A DNA stretch of 64,000 nucleotides from Sparassis latifolia (Eukaryota; Basidiomycota; Agaricomycetes; Polyporales; Sparassidaceae), in contig JAENRS010000020.1 in assembly GCA_018466975.1 (NCBI GenBank), positions 62,001 through 126,000 of the forward strand, in the 5' to 3' direction. Position numbers and translations under genes: made by a program. The notes under the pieces were generated by a model. It had not been told where the DNA came from, made no database searches, and worked only from the letters and a program-made list of their open reading frames with translations. Shown here one piece after another: positions 47,864-58,301 of this stretch (within the stretch, counting starts at the first letter, position 1; each line of letters opens with the position of its first letter).

Positions 47864-48430
47864 CTATTCCTCTTTATCGCCGTCCTCTTTCTCTACTCCA
47901 CCGCCCTTGTCTTCCTTCTCCACTGCCGTGTCTCTATCCGTCTTGTCTCCCTTCTCCACTTGTTTGTGTCCATCTGCCCTCTTCTTGGTTCTGTCTTTCT
48001 TAGGCGGCCTGCCCGTCTCAGGCCAGAGAGCATAGTTCCTGGGCTTCTTGTACACCACCACAGGATACTGGAAGAACGGGTCAATGACGGTCACCCAACG
48101 CAAGTCGTCATCCTTAAATCCGGTCTCCTCCAACACCCGCCGCTTCACCTCGCGGTCAAAATCTCGCTCCACGAAAAGCGTGTAGTGCGTCACCGTCGCA
48201 GCGGGATCCTGGTAGTATCTCGTTGCCAGAATGACAACTGGCTTCTTGGTTCCGTGAGGATAGTCAGTCGGAATGGGAGTCATGTCCTCAATTTTCCTCT
48301 CCTTGAACCAATCGTCTAGTGCTCCGGAAAGCTCATAGGGTTTGAGGTTCTTGGTGTCCTGCCCGCCCAGCTCCAACCACGTTCGAACTTGGCGGTAAGT
48401 CAACACCCAACCGCCAATCCTGAGGACCAT
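47864..48430 (-). CDS. Array family protein P6 (188 aa)
   Basis: Full-length member with TYRQVRTWLELGGQDTKNLK, DDWFKERKIEDMTPIPTDYP and the YPVVVYKKPRN insertion seen in P3. The tail ends GGGVEKEDGDKEE, shorter than in P3 or P5. An in-frame ATG seven codons upstream (48451) exists, but the family start at 48430 is preferred. Confidence 0.87.
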   Translation of the reverse strand: MVLRIGGWVLTYRQVRTWLELGGQDTKNLKPYELSGALDDWFKERKIEDMTPIPTDYPHGTKKPVVILATRYYQDPAATVTHYTLFVERDFDREVKRRVLEETGFKDDDLRWVTVIDPFFQYPVVVYKKPRNYALWPETGRPPKKDRTKKRADGHKQVEKGDKTDRDTAVEKEDKGGGVEKEDGDKEE

Positions 48431-48516
48431 GTGCTGTATGAAAACTCTCATTAGCTTAAGAACTCAAAAAGCAATATGGTACGGGCACCGACGTTTATCA
48501 ATGATGAACGAAACGA

Positions 48517-48576
48517 CACGTGGTTCAAGTTCAACTGTGTCGTTCTATATCGGGAAGGGCACCTTCCCCTTACGTC
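48517..48576 (-). promoter_or_regulatory. Array promoter module upstream of P6
   Basis: CACGTG at 48517-48522, CTATAT and a perfect GGGAAGG-GCA-CCTTCCC from 48552, about 90-145 bases before the ATG. Confidence 0.62.
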
Positions 48577-49396
48577 TAGTTCATCGTCAACCGCGGTCCT
48601 GTGATCCTTCAAGAGTCCACTAATGCTTATAATTACTCGTCAAGCTTCATGCCTTGGTCTACGTTTCTGTATCTATTCTCTGTTCCAGAGACTCTACAGT
48701 TGGTGGCACCTGAGCGGAAATCGAAACAAACAATGCTGCTAATACCTTGTAGAACGTCTGGCATACTTGGATTGGTCGGGTATAGGTCTCACATTTCGTC
48801 CCCGAACATGGCCTGTCGACACTTCAGGAACCCTATAGTAAGCATATTGTTCTGCGTAGACAGCGAAACAAATCTCCTCCATACGCTTTCCGGGCCCGCC
48901 ATGCATGTCGGCGATCCAAATCAAGACGTCCCGTTTACTAGCGGCGCATAAGCATGCTAAGCAATCTAAAATTATACAAAAAGTCAGACGCCACTCTCCC
49001 ACTGGGAGCCTTCTCCCGTCATTGCGCGGCAGTTCGAGTTTAATTTTCCCGGTTTTATGTGAGGCCGTGCTACTGTCTTACAATGACTATCCACTCGCAC
49101 ATAAGGGGGACGCATGTCAGAGGTATGTCCAGTGCCACGTTCCTCATCTGCCTGTAGTATCAACTATTGAAGCTACTGGCTGGCCTGTCGACGCAGGAGA
49201 AAGTACGGTCAGACTCGGAATAGAACGGGAAGAGAGGCAATTACATTATTGTCGGATCTACTCATAAATTTCCAAAGTTCCACAACGCAGATATAGAAAC
49301 TTGATTTTGTTCACTGTTATTCAGACATTTAAAAAATACTGGAAGTACTGAATCAACGCGATGCAATCAAGCATTCTGGGTGACACTCAACTTTTA

Positions 49397-49960
49397 CTAC
49401 TCCGCTTTGTCGCCTTCCTCCTTCTTAACTCCGTACTCGTTGTCTCCCTTCTCCACTGCCTTGTATCCATCCGCATTGTCTCCCTTCTCTACTTCCTTGC
49501 CTCCATCCGCCTTCTCTTCGGCTCCATCACTCTCAGGCGGCCTGCCGGTCTCAGGCCAGAGGGCATAGTTCCTGGGATTCTTGTACACCACAGAGTACTG
49601 AAAGAACGGATCGACAACAGTGACCCAGCGCAAGTCGTCGTCCTTAAACCCGGTCTCCTCCAACACCCGCCTCTTGATTTCCCGGTCAACGTCTCGCTCC
49701 ATGAAGCGCTTCCAGTGCGCCACCGACGCAGTGGGATCCTGGTAGTATCTCGTTGTCAGAATGATAACTGGCTGCTTGCTTCCGTGAGGATAGTCAGTCG
49801 GAATGGGAGTCATGTCCTGAATTTTCCTCTCCAGGAGCCAATCATCTAGTTCCCCGGAAAGCTCGTAAGGCTCGAGATTCTTGCAGTCGCGCCTGCCCAG
49901 CTCCAACCACGTTCGAACTTGGTCGAAAGTCAGCAACCAGCCAGCAATTCTGAGGACCAT
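49397..49960 (-). CDS. Array family protein P7 (187 aa)
   Basis: Full-length member with AGWLLTFDQVRTWLELGRRD, a YELSGELDDWLLERKIQDM variant and VDREIKRRVLEETGFKDDDL. The tail has repeated EKGDN units and ends KKEEGDKAE. The frame is open 16 codons upstream to another ATG, but the shared start is at 49960. Confidence 0.87.
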   Translation of the reverse strand: MVLRIAGWLLTFDQVRTWLELGRRDCKNLEPYELSGELDDWLLERKIQDMTPIPTDYPHGSKQPVIILTTRYYQDPTASVAHWKRFMERDVDREIKRRVLEETGFKDDDLRWVTVVDPFFQYSVVYKNPRNYALWPETGRPPESDGAEEKADGGKEVEKGDNADGYKAVEKGDNEYGVKKEEGDKAE

Positions 49961-50164
49961 GACGGCAGTGCTGAAAATTCCAATCAGCCTGGGAACTCGA
50001 AGAACCAAAGATGGTACGGGTAGTACTCACGTTCATCAACGATGAGTGAAACAACGAGCAGTTAGGGATGATGCTGGCGATCTTAGACCGGTAACTGAAG
50101 GTGTAAGGACCAGTGTACTGTCAGTAATAGTTTATGACTTCAGGTACGTCGTTGTCGCCGTGGA

Positions 50165-50224
50165 CACGTGGTTGTAGTTCAACTGTATCCTTTTATATCG
50201 GGAAGGGGACCTTCCCTTTCCGTC
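50165..50224 (-). promoter_or_regulatory. Array promoter module upstream of P7
   Basis: CACGTG at 50165-50170, TTATATC and GGGAAGG-GGA-CCTTCCC from 50200. Confidence 0.6.
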
Positions 50225-50983
50225 CGGGCCAACCTGCTTTCTTGAGATTCACTAGTACTTCACAGCATGTTCTTATGTCTCTGTATGAATTCTATGTTCT
50301 AGGTGTTTTACAGTTGCTAGTAGCTAAGCGAAGATCAATAAATTAATGCAGCTACATAGGACCTCAAGAGAACGTCTGCACTTGGGTAGGTCAGGTGCCA
50401 TAGGCGACCTCAAAATTTCCCGTACTCTTTCTCGGCTCTCTAGCTTCACGCCATTGTGTTCTATGGCGCTGCTCTCGAACGGGGGCAATCCAAGCCAAGA
50501 TCTCGGGTTTCCTACCGGGATATAAACATGCGACACAATATACAAATACACAATGAATTGTGCATGAAGGGATCCGGAACCTCCTCCTCCTCGTCGTACA
50601 GCTGTTCGAGTTTAACTTTCCCGGCTTTACGGCTGTACAGCTACACGACCCGCAACACGCGCATCGCACGGAGGCATGTCGAACGTACATCTGGTCTGAC
50701 ATATTTCATCTGCTGATGCTAGTATTAGCTGTAGAATCCACGACTGGCTGGTCACGGTTGGCCTGTCGACGTGGAGAAAACAAGGTGAGTATTGTCATAC
50801 TAGTAACGCTGGAACAGAGAAAATTGCATTATTTTCCACCCGATTCATCGAATCACCACAGCTATACCGAGTGCCAGATGGAAACTTCTGCTTGTTCCCG
50901 ACACTGCTGTCATTGCATTCAGACATAAAGGAATACCGGAAGTACGGGGTCAACGTGATACACTCAAGCATTCTGGGTGATGT

Positions 50984-51517
50984 CTACTGTTTCTCCTTGT
51001 CTCCCGCTTCCTCTTTCTTGTCTCCATCCCCCTCGTCTCCCTTCTCCACTTCCTTGTCTCCATCTGCCTTCTTCTCGGCTCCATTATTCTCAGGCGGCCT
51101 GCCCGTCTCAGGCCAGAGCGCATAATTTCTGGGATTCTTGTACACCACAGGGTACTGGAAGTATGGGTCGACGACAGTCACCCAGCGCAAATCATCATCC
51201 TTAAACCCGGTCTCCTCCAACACCCGCCGCTTGATTGCGCGGTCAACATCCCGCTCCATAAAGCGCGTCCAGTGCGCCACCGTCGCAGCGGGATCCTGGT
51301 AGTATCTCATTGTCAGAATGATGACTGGCTGCTTGCTTCCGTGAGGATAGTCAGTCGGAATAGGAACCATGTCGTCAATTTGCCTCTCCTCGAACCAATC
51401 CTTGAGTGCTCCGGAAAGCTCATAAAGCTCGAGATCCTTGCAGTCCTGCCCGCCCAGTTCCAACCATGTTCGAACCTCGTCGTGAGTCAACACCCAACCG
51501 GCAATTCTAAGGACCAT
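50984..51517 (-). CDS. Array family protein P8 (177 aa)
   Basis: Full core, closest to P1 by eye (THDEVRTWLELGGQDCKDLE, WFEERQIDDMVPIP, VDRAIKRRVLEETGF, YKNPRNYALWPETGRPPENN). The tail is short and ends KKEEAGDKEKQ. The stop falls a few bases before the position where P2 and P3 continue with a Thr-Ser-Glu-Val-type end, so the tail may be prematurely closed. Confidence 0.87.
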   Translation of the reverse strand: MVLRIAGWVLTHDEVRTWLELGGQDCKDLELYELSGALKDWFEERQIDDMVPIPTDYPHGSKQPVIILTMRYYQDPAATVAHWTRFMERDVDRAIKRRVLEETGFKDDDLRWVTVVDPYFQYPVVYKNPRNYALWPETGRPPENNGAEKKADGDKEVEKGDEGDGDKKEEAGDKEKQ

Positions 51518-51715
51518 GATAACTGTGTTGGAAATATACGTCAGCTTCGGAAGATTGTACGGGGAAACAAGGAGTAGTTAGAGATGATGCTAGTCGACTG
51601 ACGCTGGTAACTGAATGAGGCAGGAACCGGTATGCTGTTGGTAATAGTAGACTCTGAACTCTAAGATTTGAGGTACGCCACGGCAGGTACTTCTCTTCCG
51701 AGGTCGCTGTGGACT

Positions 51716-51775
51716 CGTGGCTGTCGTTCAACTGTGTCACTCCTTCTATGTCGGGAAGGGCACCTTCCCTTTTCA
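51716..51775 (-). promoter_or_regulatory. Damaged array promoter module upstream of P8
   Basis: The E-box position reads CTCGTG instead of CACGTG. The inverted repeat GGGAAGG-GCA-CCTTCCC (from 51753) is perfect, and the TATA-like stretch is CTATGTC. Confidence 0.5.
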
Positions 51776-52315
51776 TTCGAGTCTAGTTCATCGCCAACCT
51801 GTGTTCCTGTGATCTATCAAAGATTCACTAGTCTTCGCACTGTGTTCTAGATCTCCGTATCTACTAGGACATATACTCCTGAAGGCATCTGGAGCCTGCT
51901 GCTCGTCGGCAAGTAGTTGCTCGAGTTCAACTTTCCCAGCTTTACTACGGCTGTACGGCTGCGCAACCCGTTACACGCGTATAGAACGGAGACGTGTCGG
52001 ACGCACGTCTAGTTCGACGTTCCTCATCTCCTGACCCTAGTGTTCGCCGTTGGATGCACGACTGGCTGGCCGGGGTTGGTCCGTCGACGGAGAGAGAGCA
52101 AGGTAAGCATCGTCATACTGGTCCTGGAATTGTGTTATCGTACACCCTATTCATCGAATCATCACAACTCCGCAGTGCGCGATAGGAACTTCTGCTTGTT
52201 CCTCGACATTGTTGTCATTATTGCATTCAGACATGAAGCTTGAAGGAGTAGGAGTACGGGCCGTAAGCACGGGATCAACGTGATACAAGCAAGCACTCTG
52301 GGTGACCTCCGACGT

Positions 52316-52849
52316 CTACTCCCCCGCCTTATCTCCCGCTTCCTCTTTCTTGCCTCTATCGTCCTTGTCTCCCTTCTCCTCTCCCTTGTCTCCACCCTCC
52401 TTATTCTCGGCTTCATCTTCCTCAGGCGGCATGCCCGTCTCAGGCCAGAGGACGTAGTTCCTGGGGTACTTGTACACCACATCGTGGTGGAAGTATGGGT
52501 CGACGACAGTCACCCAGCGCAAGTCGTCATCCTTCAATCCAGTCTCCTCCAACACCTGCCGCTTCACTTTCCGGTCAACATCTCTCTCCCTGAAACGCGT
52601 GTAGTGAGCCACCGTCGAGGCGGGATCCTCGTGGAATCGCGTAGTCAGAAGTATAATTGGCTGCTTGCTTCCGTGAGGATAGTCAGTCGGGATGGGAGCC
52701 ATATATCTGATTTGCCTCTCCTCGAACCACTCCTTGAGTGCTCCTGTAAGCTCATAATACTCGAGCGTCTTGTATTCCCGACCGCCGCGCTCCAACCATT
52801 TACGAACTTGGTCGTGAGTGAACACCCAACCGGCAATCCTGAGGACCAT
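52316..52849 (-). CDS. Array family protein P9 (177 aa)
   Basis: Rightmost (first in minus-strand order) member. Together with P4 it forms a subtype: THDQVRKWLERGGREYKTLE, YELTGALKEWFEERQIRYM, MAPIPTDYPHGSKQPIILLT and VDRKVKRQVLEETGLKDDDL, with EDEAENKEGGDKGEEKGDK in the tail. Ends EEAGDKAGE at a stop; conserved sequence beyond it would read TSEVTQSA as in P2. The frame is open upstream to 52996, but the shared start is 52849. Confidence 0.87.
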   Translation of the reverse strand: MVLRIAGWVFTHDQVRKWLERGGREYKTLEYYELTGALKEWFEERQIRYMAPIPTDYPHGSKQPIILLTTRFHEDPASTVAHYTRFRERDVDRKVKRQVLEETGLKDDDLRWVTVVDPYFHHDVVYKYPRNYVLWPETGMPPEEDEAENKEGGDKGEEKGDKDDRGKKEEAGDKAGE

Positions 52850-52930
52850 GACAACTGTGATGAAGATCCACGTCAGCTTGGAAGAAGCCAAATAGTATGG
52901 GCGCTTCATATCAATATTGCAACTGTTGGG

Positions 52931-52985
52931 CACGTGGTTAGTGCGGTAACCTTCTATATTGGGAAACGCACCTTCCTTTTCCGTT
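52931..52985 (-). promoter_or_regulatory. Array promoter module upstream of P9
   Basis: CACGTG at 52931-52936, CTATAT and a weaker inverted repeat GGGAA-ACGCACC-TTCC from 52961. The right boundary of the array lies shortly after. Confidence 0.5.
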
Positions 52986-52999
52986 CGAGTCGTCATCTA

Positions 53000-54258
53000 T
53001 CCTTCCAATTTTCATCCTTCAAGCTCTTGCAAGCTTCAAAGCTTCAAGCTTCAAGGTTTACACGGTGTTATATCTCGAGCTCTTTATATGTGGTAAGCGC
53101 ATCTGCACATACCTATATTATTCTAGATTCTGTTGCAGACTGTTTCGACATGCTCTTTCCTGGTTGTCCTGGTAAGATTACTAGTATCGTGACCAAAAAA
53201 GCATTATTTCTCAGATTGCAGCGAGTTCAAGCAGTAATCCGTGTCATTTTTCGATGCTTTTACTTCCCCGGAGTATTCACCTAGGTGCCAGCTGCAATTT
53301 ACGGGCTGCGCTGACCTGCAGGCAATGTATCCAGGTTCCCCCATTGCTTGACGAGCTCGCGATGGAGATTTTAAACCCAATGGTTCGGTATTCGAGTAAT
53401 TGTCCCCGACGGACATGGTGAAGACTGTGCGGAATGTCGCTGTAGAGGGAGTGGTACCGACTTCCAGGGTGCGTAATCTTATCTTATCTCGCGGTAACTC
53501 CACTTTTCCGAAGTTACCGTGCTGCGGTGCAAACCTATCCAGCTCCCCAGCTGATGACCAACTCCATGCAGCCCGCAACACCTTGTTCTCTCCATCGGGT
53601 TCACGAGAAAGAGGCTCATCGGCTCGGGAGGCGCGGCCTGCGGGGTCGGCTCAGAATCGAGCGATAAGATGTCGGACATCTCGTCGTCCTTGCTTCTGAT
53701 AGTTGAACTAAGCAATGCCTACAGCGAAGACCAGTAACTGAAGCGATGGGCGACGAGAGAAAGCTACAGACAGGAAGTCTGGCAGAAGAAGTGAAAGCTA
53801 GAATGTCGCAAGTGGGAGTGAAGTAAAGTGAAGCATCGTCATATAACGTAATTAGGGGGAAAGCCCGAAAAGTTACGGTTACGTGAAAAAGTAACTTTAT
53901 ACGCACTCCTACCGAGTCCATCTCGTGCTCAGGCCCTAGCTACGCGGTACTATGCGTAAAATATATAGTTATCTCCTCGCGTGCTCGACTTCACTAGCTT
54001 GCTGTCTTCGCCTTACCAGGTAGCGGGTCCTGCCGTGCTTGCACGGCGCTACAACCTTATCGTTCATTCGATTCTTCAAGCGCTAGCAGTTGAACTTATT
54101 TCAATGAATTGACCACCTTGGATGGAAACCTTCCGTCTAGCCACTAATCTGCCTCTTCTTTGTTTCACACTCTCAATAGGGTAGCGCATCCTCCAATGTA
54201 AGAGTACAGAAGTCTATCTCTGCCATTTAAGCTGCTGAATCTTTGTAGTATCGGGCCA
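53000..54258. other. Gap between the array and the BTB gene
   Basis: Two overlapping minus-strand frames (53204-53581 and 53479-53715) look mildly protein-like. A start MSDILSLDSEPTPQAAPPEP is followed, in another frame, by a stretch with GNFGKVELPRDKIR. I cannot join them by an intron and recognise neither. The rest, including the promoter of the BTB gene, shows nothing. Confidence 0.4.
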
Positions 54259-55258
54259 ATGTCGGAAGGGCCCGTAAGGAAGCTCAGTCAAGAGCCAGCA
54301 AGACACCAGAGATTGTGGTTTTATGATGGGAACATCATCGTTGTTGCTGAAAATGTCGCATTTTGTGTACATTCCGGGTTGATCTCGCGGGATTCGAGCG
54401 TAATGCGCGACCTCTTGGAGTCTGTCACGGTCGTGAAGTCGAAATCAGAGAAGACCCCAAGAATACAGCTCTCCGACTCCGCGCTAGACATCGAACATTT
54501 GTTTACAATGCTGTACGACAGCCAGCGGTGTGTTTTCTCGCCGCACATTTCATCGGCTTACGCTGATAATCCTCTACCTTAGATATTTCAGTCTGAGCTC
54601 CGGTCCCGTGGAGTTTTCCACGGTCCTATCCCTGATACGTTTAGGACACAAATACGAGATGACTACGCTCAGAGATGGTGCACTGGAGCGTCTCAAAACA
54701 TGTTTTCCCGCAGACTTTGAGGAGTGGTGCGAGCTTGACGAAGATGGGAGCGCGTATGTGACGATGAAGCCAGAAGATGCCACAGCTGCGGTCAATCTTG
54801 CGCGTTTGACACAGACGGACAGTATTCTCCCGAGCGCGCTGTACGGTTGTTGCTGCTTAGACACCCATACGCTCTTGCACGGCATGCGCCACGCAGACGG
54901 CTCTTCGGACAAGCTTTCCCAAGAAGACTTGGAACGATGCGTCGAGGGAAGAATCAAGCTTATGGAGGCCAACACAAGAGAGCTGCGTTGGGTGCTGAAA
55001 CTGGACCAAGCTAGCCCGGCGTGTTCGCAGAAGTGGCATTGCACCGTCAAGCTGCGAGAATTACCAGCGAAGGCGCACCGAGAAGCGCACGGATCTTTTT
55101 ATGCATTGACTCAATGGAATGCTGTTTTCCAACTGGGCGTATGCGATAAATGTGCGGACATGGTCACAGCCGCAGAGTTGGAAGGGCGGCGCAAGGTCTG
55201 GTCAAAACTGCCCTCGTTCATGGGAGTCACTGCCGAAGGTTGGGGGAGTGATTCATAG
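54259..55258 (+). CDS. BTB/POZ domain protein (314 aa)
   Basis: Two exons, 54259..54527 and 54583..55258, joined by a 55-nt GT-AG intron (product reads DSQRYFSLSSG across the junction). Residues about 20-100 form a BTB fold: RLWFYDGNIIVVAENVAFCV, HSGLISRDSSVMRDLLES and IEHLFTMLYD. The BTB-extension region follows (LSLIRLGHKYEMTTLRDGAL), then a Cys/His-containing C-terminus (GCCCLDTHTLLHG, QKWHC, GVCDKCADMV). Fungal BTB proteins of this kind are numerous; BTB folds mediate dimerisation and sometimes cullin-3 recruitment. The specific role is unknown. Confidence 0.88.
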
Positions 55259-56370
55259 CCTAGGTGAGTTGAGTTGCGACCATGAATACAATACTTCTGA
55301 TTTCATTAGGAGTTGTCCATCTTAATTTTTGTTCTACATTTTCGAGGAGAGTCTGCGACGGCCAGGACCCAGGGATGCAGTGCACAGTGCATGCGAGCGA
55401 CGATAGGCTACCAATTGCACGGCTCCCCTCGCTTGTGCCAGGGTGGGAACGTCAGGTCGTGTCAGTGCTTTCGCAGGACGATTCTGCCAGAAGTACTCTA
55501 CTGGCCCAACTATGTAGGCAAGTACGTCTACTATTAGACTGCAGATTCGTGAAAAGTCACGTCGATTGCATCACAAAATCAGCACATTTGACAGATGGCA
55601 GCCATTCGCCTAGAACCAGCGGAGTACCACCAGTTGCTCCTCATCATCCGTGCGTGGTAGACGTCGTATACAATGAAAGCACTTCTAATCAAGTACATGG
55701 TCTCCCGCTACACGACTGCCAGTCTCCGCCCTCATGCACAGAAACGATACTTCTACATCAAAGACATTTCGCGTGGACTAGGAGAAAACGAACAGAGCGA
55801 GGAACGAGACATCACGAGACTTTTAAGACGGGCATGTCCGAGTCGTTCTCGTGGCCGAACAAGCCTCTGCGTCTACTCTTGAGTGTGGCGCCATTCGCAG
55901 GACTAGGAGATCTCACAGTGGTTGGAGACGCGAAGGAGACAATTGATGGTTGTCTCATAACGCTTCTGGATGGTCCCTCCGAGTACGTGTCCCTGTCATC
56001 TGTTTTCTATGACGGCAAGGCGTAAATTTCCTACGACTCCCTCATGTGTTACGACGTATTGACTGTTTTTCGGTGTTCACAGGTAGGGTCCACTGGAGCT
56101 CGACCCTGGATTGTAATATGAATAGGACACGTAGCGTACTAAAACGGGAAGGTAAGATACCGGAACAGGAAATAACGCGAGCCTCACCGTGCTCGAATTG
56201 TCAGAGTAGGGGATACTCAGATGCCCGACCATTTCAGCCTTCAAACTATCCAAGACACTGGATTCTCAAAGCTCGAGGAAGGTGGCCTGAGGGGTAGTGT
56301 GAGTTTCATCCAGAGATGTGCGTTGAGTGGGCATCTACCAGTGAGCGTTGCATAAATAATGATCTCCTCC
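55259..56370. other. Gap after the BTB gene
   Basis: Contains a 247-codon plus-strand frame (55282-56025) starting MNTILLISLGVVHLNFCSTF. It has a hydrophobic N-terminus but no recognisable domain and random-looking composition, so I do not call it a gene. Confidence 0.4.
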
Positions 56371-56374
56371 ACAC

Positions 56375-57560
56375 TTGTTTATGAGAGCCGGACACCGAGA
56401 CAGCACGCGAACGGCACCAACAACCGAGTGAACGAATCAGGGTGGGCGCATGCGCAAATTGGCGACAATATTAGCAAGCATCCTTTACCGCCCGAAGTGG
56501 GTGAAACACATCCCTGTAGACTCGGATGCGGTTGGCGCGATTTAGTAACATCGCAGAGACGCATCACTCCGACGGATGAAGTACCGATTTCGTGGTTGAG
56601 ATAGCCATGCATAACACAACAATACCAATCGGACCTCACCACCGTGCCCGTACGCGAACTGGCCCCCACCCGCATGTGCGCATGGAGACGCGACGCGACA
56701 AGCTTGTCTCTATCTAGTAGCACATGGCGTTGTCGGTCTGCCAGTACCATCGCGCGGTTGTTGCGCTGGCATGGTTACTGAGGACGGAAGTGTACACGAA
56801 ATCCGGCGCGAGGTCGACGTTACTGGGACTGCAAAACAATTCGACGCAGCCAGCTGCGCGGCTGGCGAAGCGTCACGCCACTATCGCAGTCCCGCTCGAG
56901 GGAGTCGTGAGAAACACAGATAACGACGTGCGACAGCACAATGAGGAGTATCTTCGACTCATGTCAGGTCGGCTGCGCAGCTGGTGAGGCATCGCGACGC
57001 AGTACTTCCTGTAGAGAGAAGACAATGACGTACAACAGCACGATGGGGTATATCCCTAACCCCGTGCGAGCTTCTAGATCGACAGTGCAAATAACACAAT
57101 TGAATTGGGTGGGAAACAATGGCCTGGAGGGTAACATTCATCCAGACACGTAGAATTCGCAGCAGGGACTTCGGGTGCAGCTTCGATACTTGGTTGTACA
57201 AGTATTGGCAGTGTTACAGACCAGTTTGCAATTCCCAACGGACCTCGAGGTAAATCAGAGAAGGTGACAGACGACAGACAACAGCGCCGATGAGGTATAT
57301 CCTCGACTGCATGCGAAGCTCTAGGTCATCGAACAAACGTGCAAATAACAGCGATTGAATTGAGTGGAAAACAATGACAGCGAGTATAAAGGCTCGTCTC
57401 GACGGATTACGGCATTGCACTGCACGACACGAACCTCGTGCGCAGCTTCGATACTTGTCTTGCGATTACCGGTCGGACGCAGAGAGTAGTTTGCAATTTC
57501 GCGACGGACCTCGAGGCAGATCAGAGAAGGTAACGGGCAACGGCGGCCCGTTAGTGGATC
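56375..57560. repeat. Left arm of a large imperfect inverted repeat
   Basis: Matches 59270-60680 in reverse complement in many blocks. For example, AAGCATCCTTTACC here pairs with GGTAAAGGATGCTTGT there. GATTTAGTAACATCGCAGAG pairs with the GTTACTAAATCGCGC region, ACCAATCGGACCTCACCACC with GGTGAGG...GGTTGGTATTG, and GTGGAAAACAATGACAG with TTGTTTTCCACTCGATTC. The arms also contain internal tandem repetition. Probably remains of a transposable element present in opposite orientations. Confidence 0.65.
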
Positions 57561-58121
57561 GTGCACTGCAGGTGCATGGGCCGATGCCGTTCCGACCGGT
57601 GCAAGCATATCATGGCTGCAGCAGAAACTGCGAGCTTTCTGGGTATAGACTGACAGGTGCAGGGGTGGTGGAATGGAAAGGCGGAAATCGAATGGACACA
57701 GCTTGGCACTGGCGCGCAGCTGCGGAACTGAGGACTGAGACAGCAGGCCACCGCAGGCCACAGCGTTTAGAAGTCAGTGACTGAATTAGACGAGCGTCTA
57801 GGAGACGGGAGCCCGTGGGTGCTGGAAAAGCGAGGCGTGTTGTTGCGCGACGTGGCGGGCGCTGGAGGACAAACAGGAGAATGGACGACAACGGCCATTG
57901 TTCTTCAGCCGAAAAATGAACGTTATCCATTTTGGCAGATCTGACGGTAGCCGGGACCGCTGGCACTAACCAACGGCCATGCCTCGGCCCGCCCCTGATA
58001 CCATATGGGAACATCCGCCTTCCTAAAGAGGGAGTGTCTGAGGTCCAGGGGCTGTGTGGCTGGGCCTCATGTCACTTAAACTCGACCGCCATCGGCCCCT
58101 TACGACACGTACGACCTCGAT

Positions 58122-58129
58122 TATATATA
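58122..58129 (+). promoter_or_regulatory. TATA box of the proline-rich gene
   Basis: TATATATA 173 bases before the ATG at 58302, followed by a long CT-rich stretch of the kind seen at fungal transcription starts. Confidence 0.55.
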
Positions 58130-58301
58130 CCCCACCAATCCGTCCGTCCCGCCCCCTATCCTTTGCTCTTGTGCTCTCATCTCACCTCGCATCTCTCTCC
58201 TCAAAAGCAGCACGAATATTGTTATTTGCTTCATCACTCATCCAATAAACCGCATCGACCGAACAATAGTCCCGTTTGTAACCTCAGCACAAGAGCATAC
58301 A

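Larger units (their letters stand above)
34650..53000 (-). repeat. Head-to-tail array of nine copies of an unrecognised gene family
   Basis: Nine minus-strand members start (ATG) at 35671, 38655, 40143, 45236, 46950, 48430, 49960, 51517 and 52849. From 45 to 53 kb the spacing is about 1.3-1.7 kb, and most of the spacer is repeated too. In the left half the spacers are longer, because of two short inverted-repeat elements, a nuclease-like gene and a GTPase relic. Confidence 0.92.

Noticed and set aside
47486..48319. Long plus-strand frame (277 codons) opposite P6, and similar ones opposite P5, P7 and P9 (up to 334 codons)
   Set aside because: They are the antisense of the conserved core and Lys/Glu-rich tail. 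Codon-level conservation supports the minus-strand proteins, and the plus frames change length arbitrarily between copies.
34650..53000. Possibility that the repeated units are a CRISPR-like or satellite array
   Set aside because: Units are 1.3-1.7 kb and contain open, codon-conserved genes; the host is a eukaryote.
55282..56025. Possible secreted protein downstream of the BTB gene
   Set aside because: A hydrophobic N-terminus alone is not enough. The remainder has no domain, odd His/Cys/Arg composition and no intron or paralogue.
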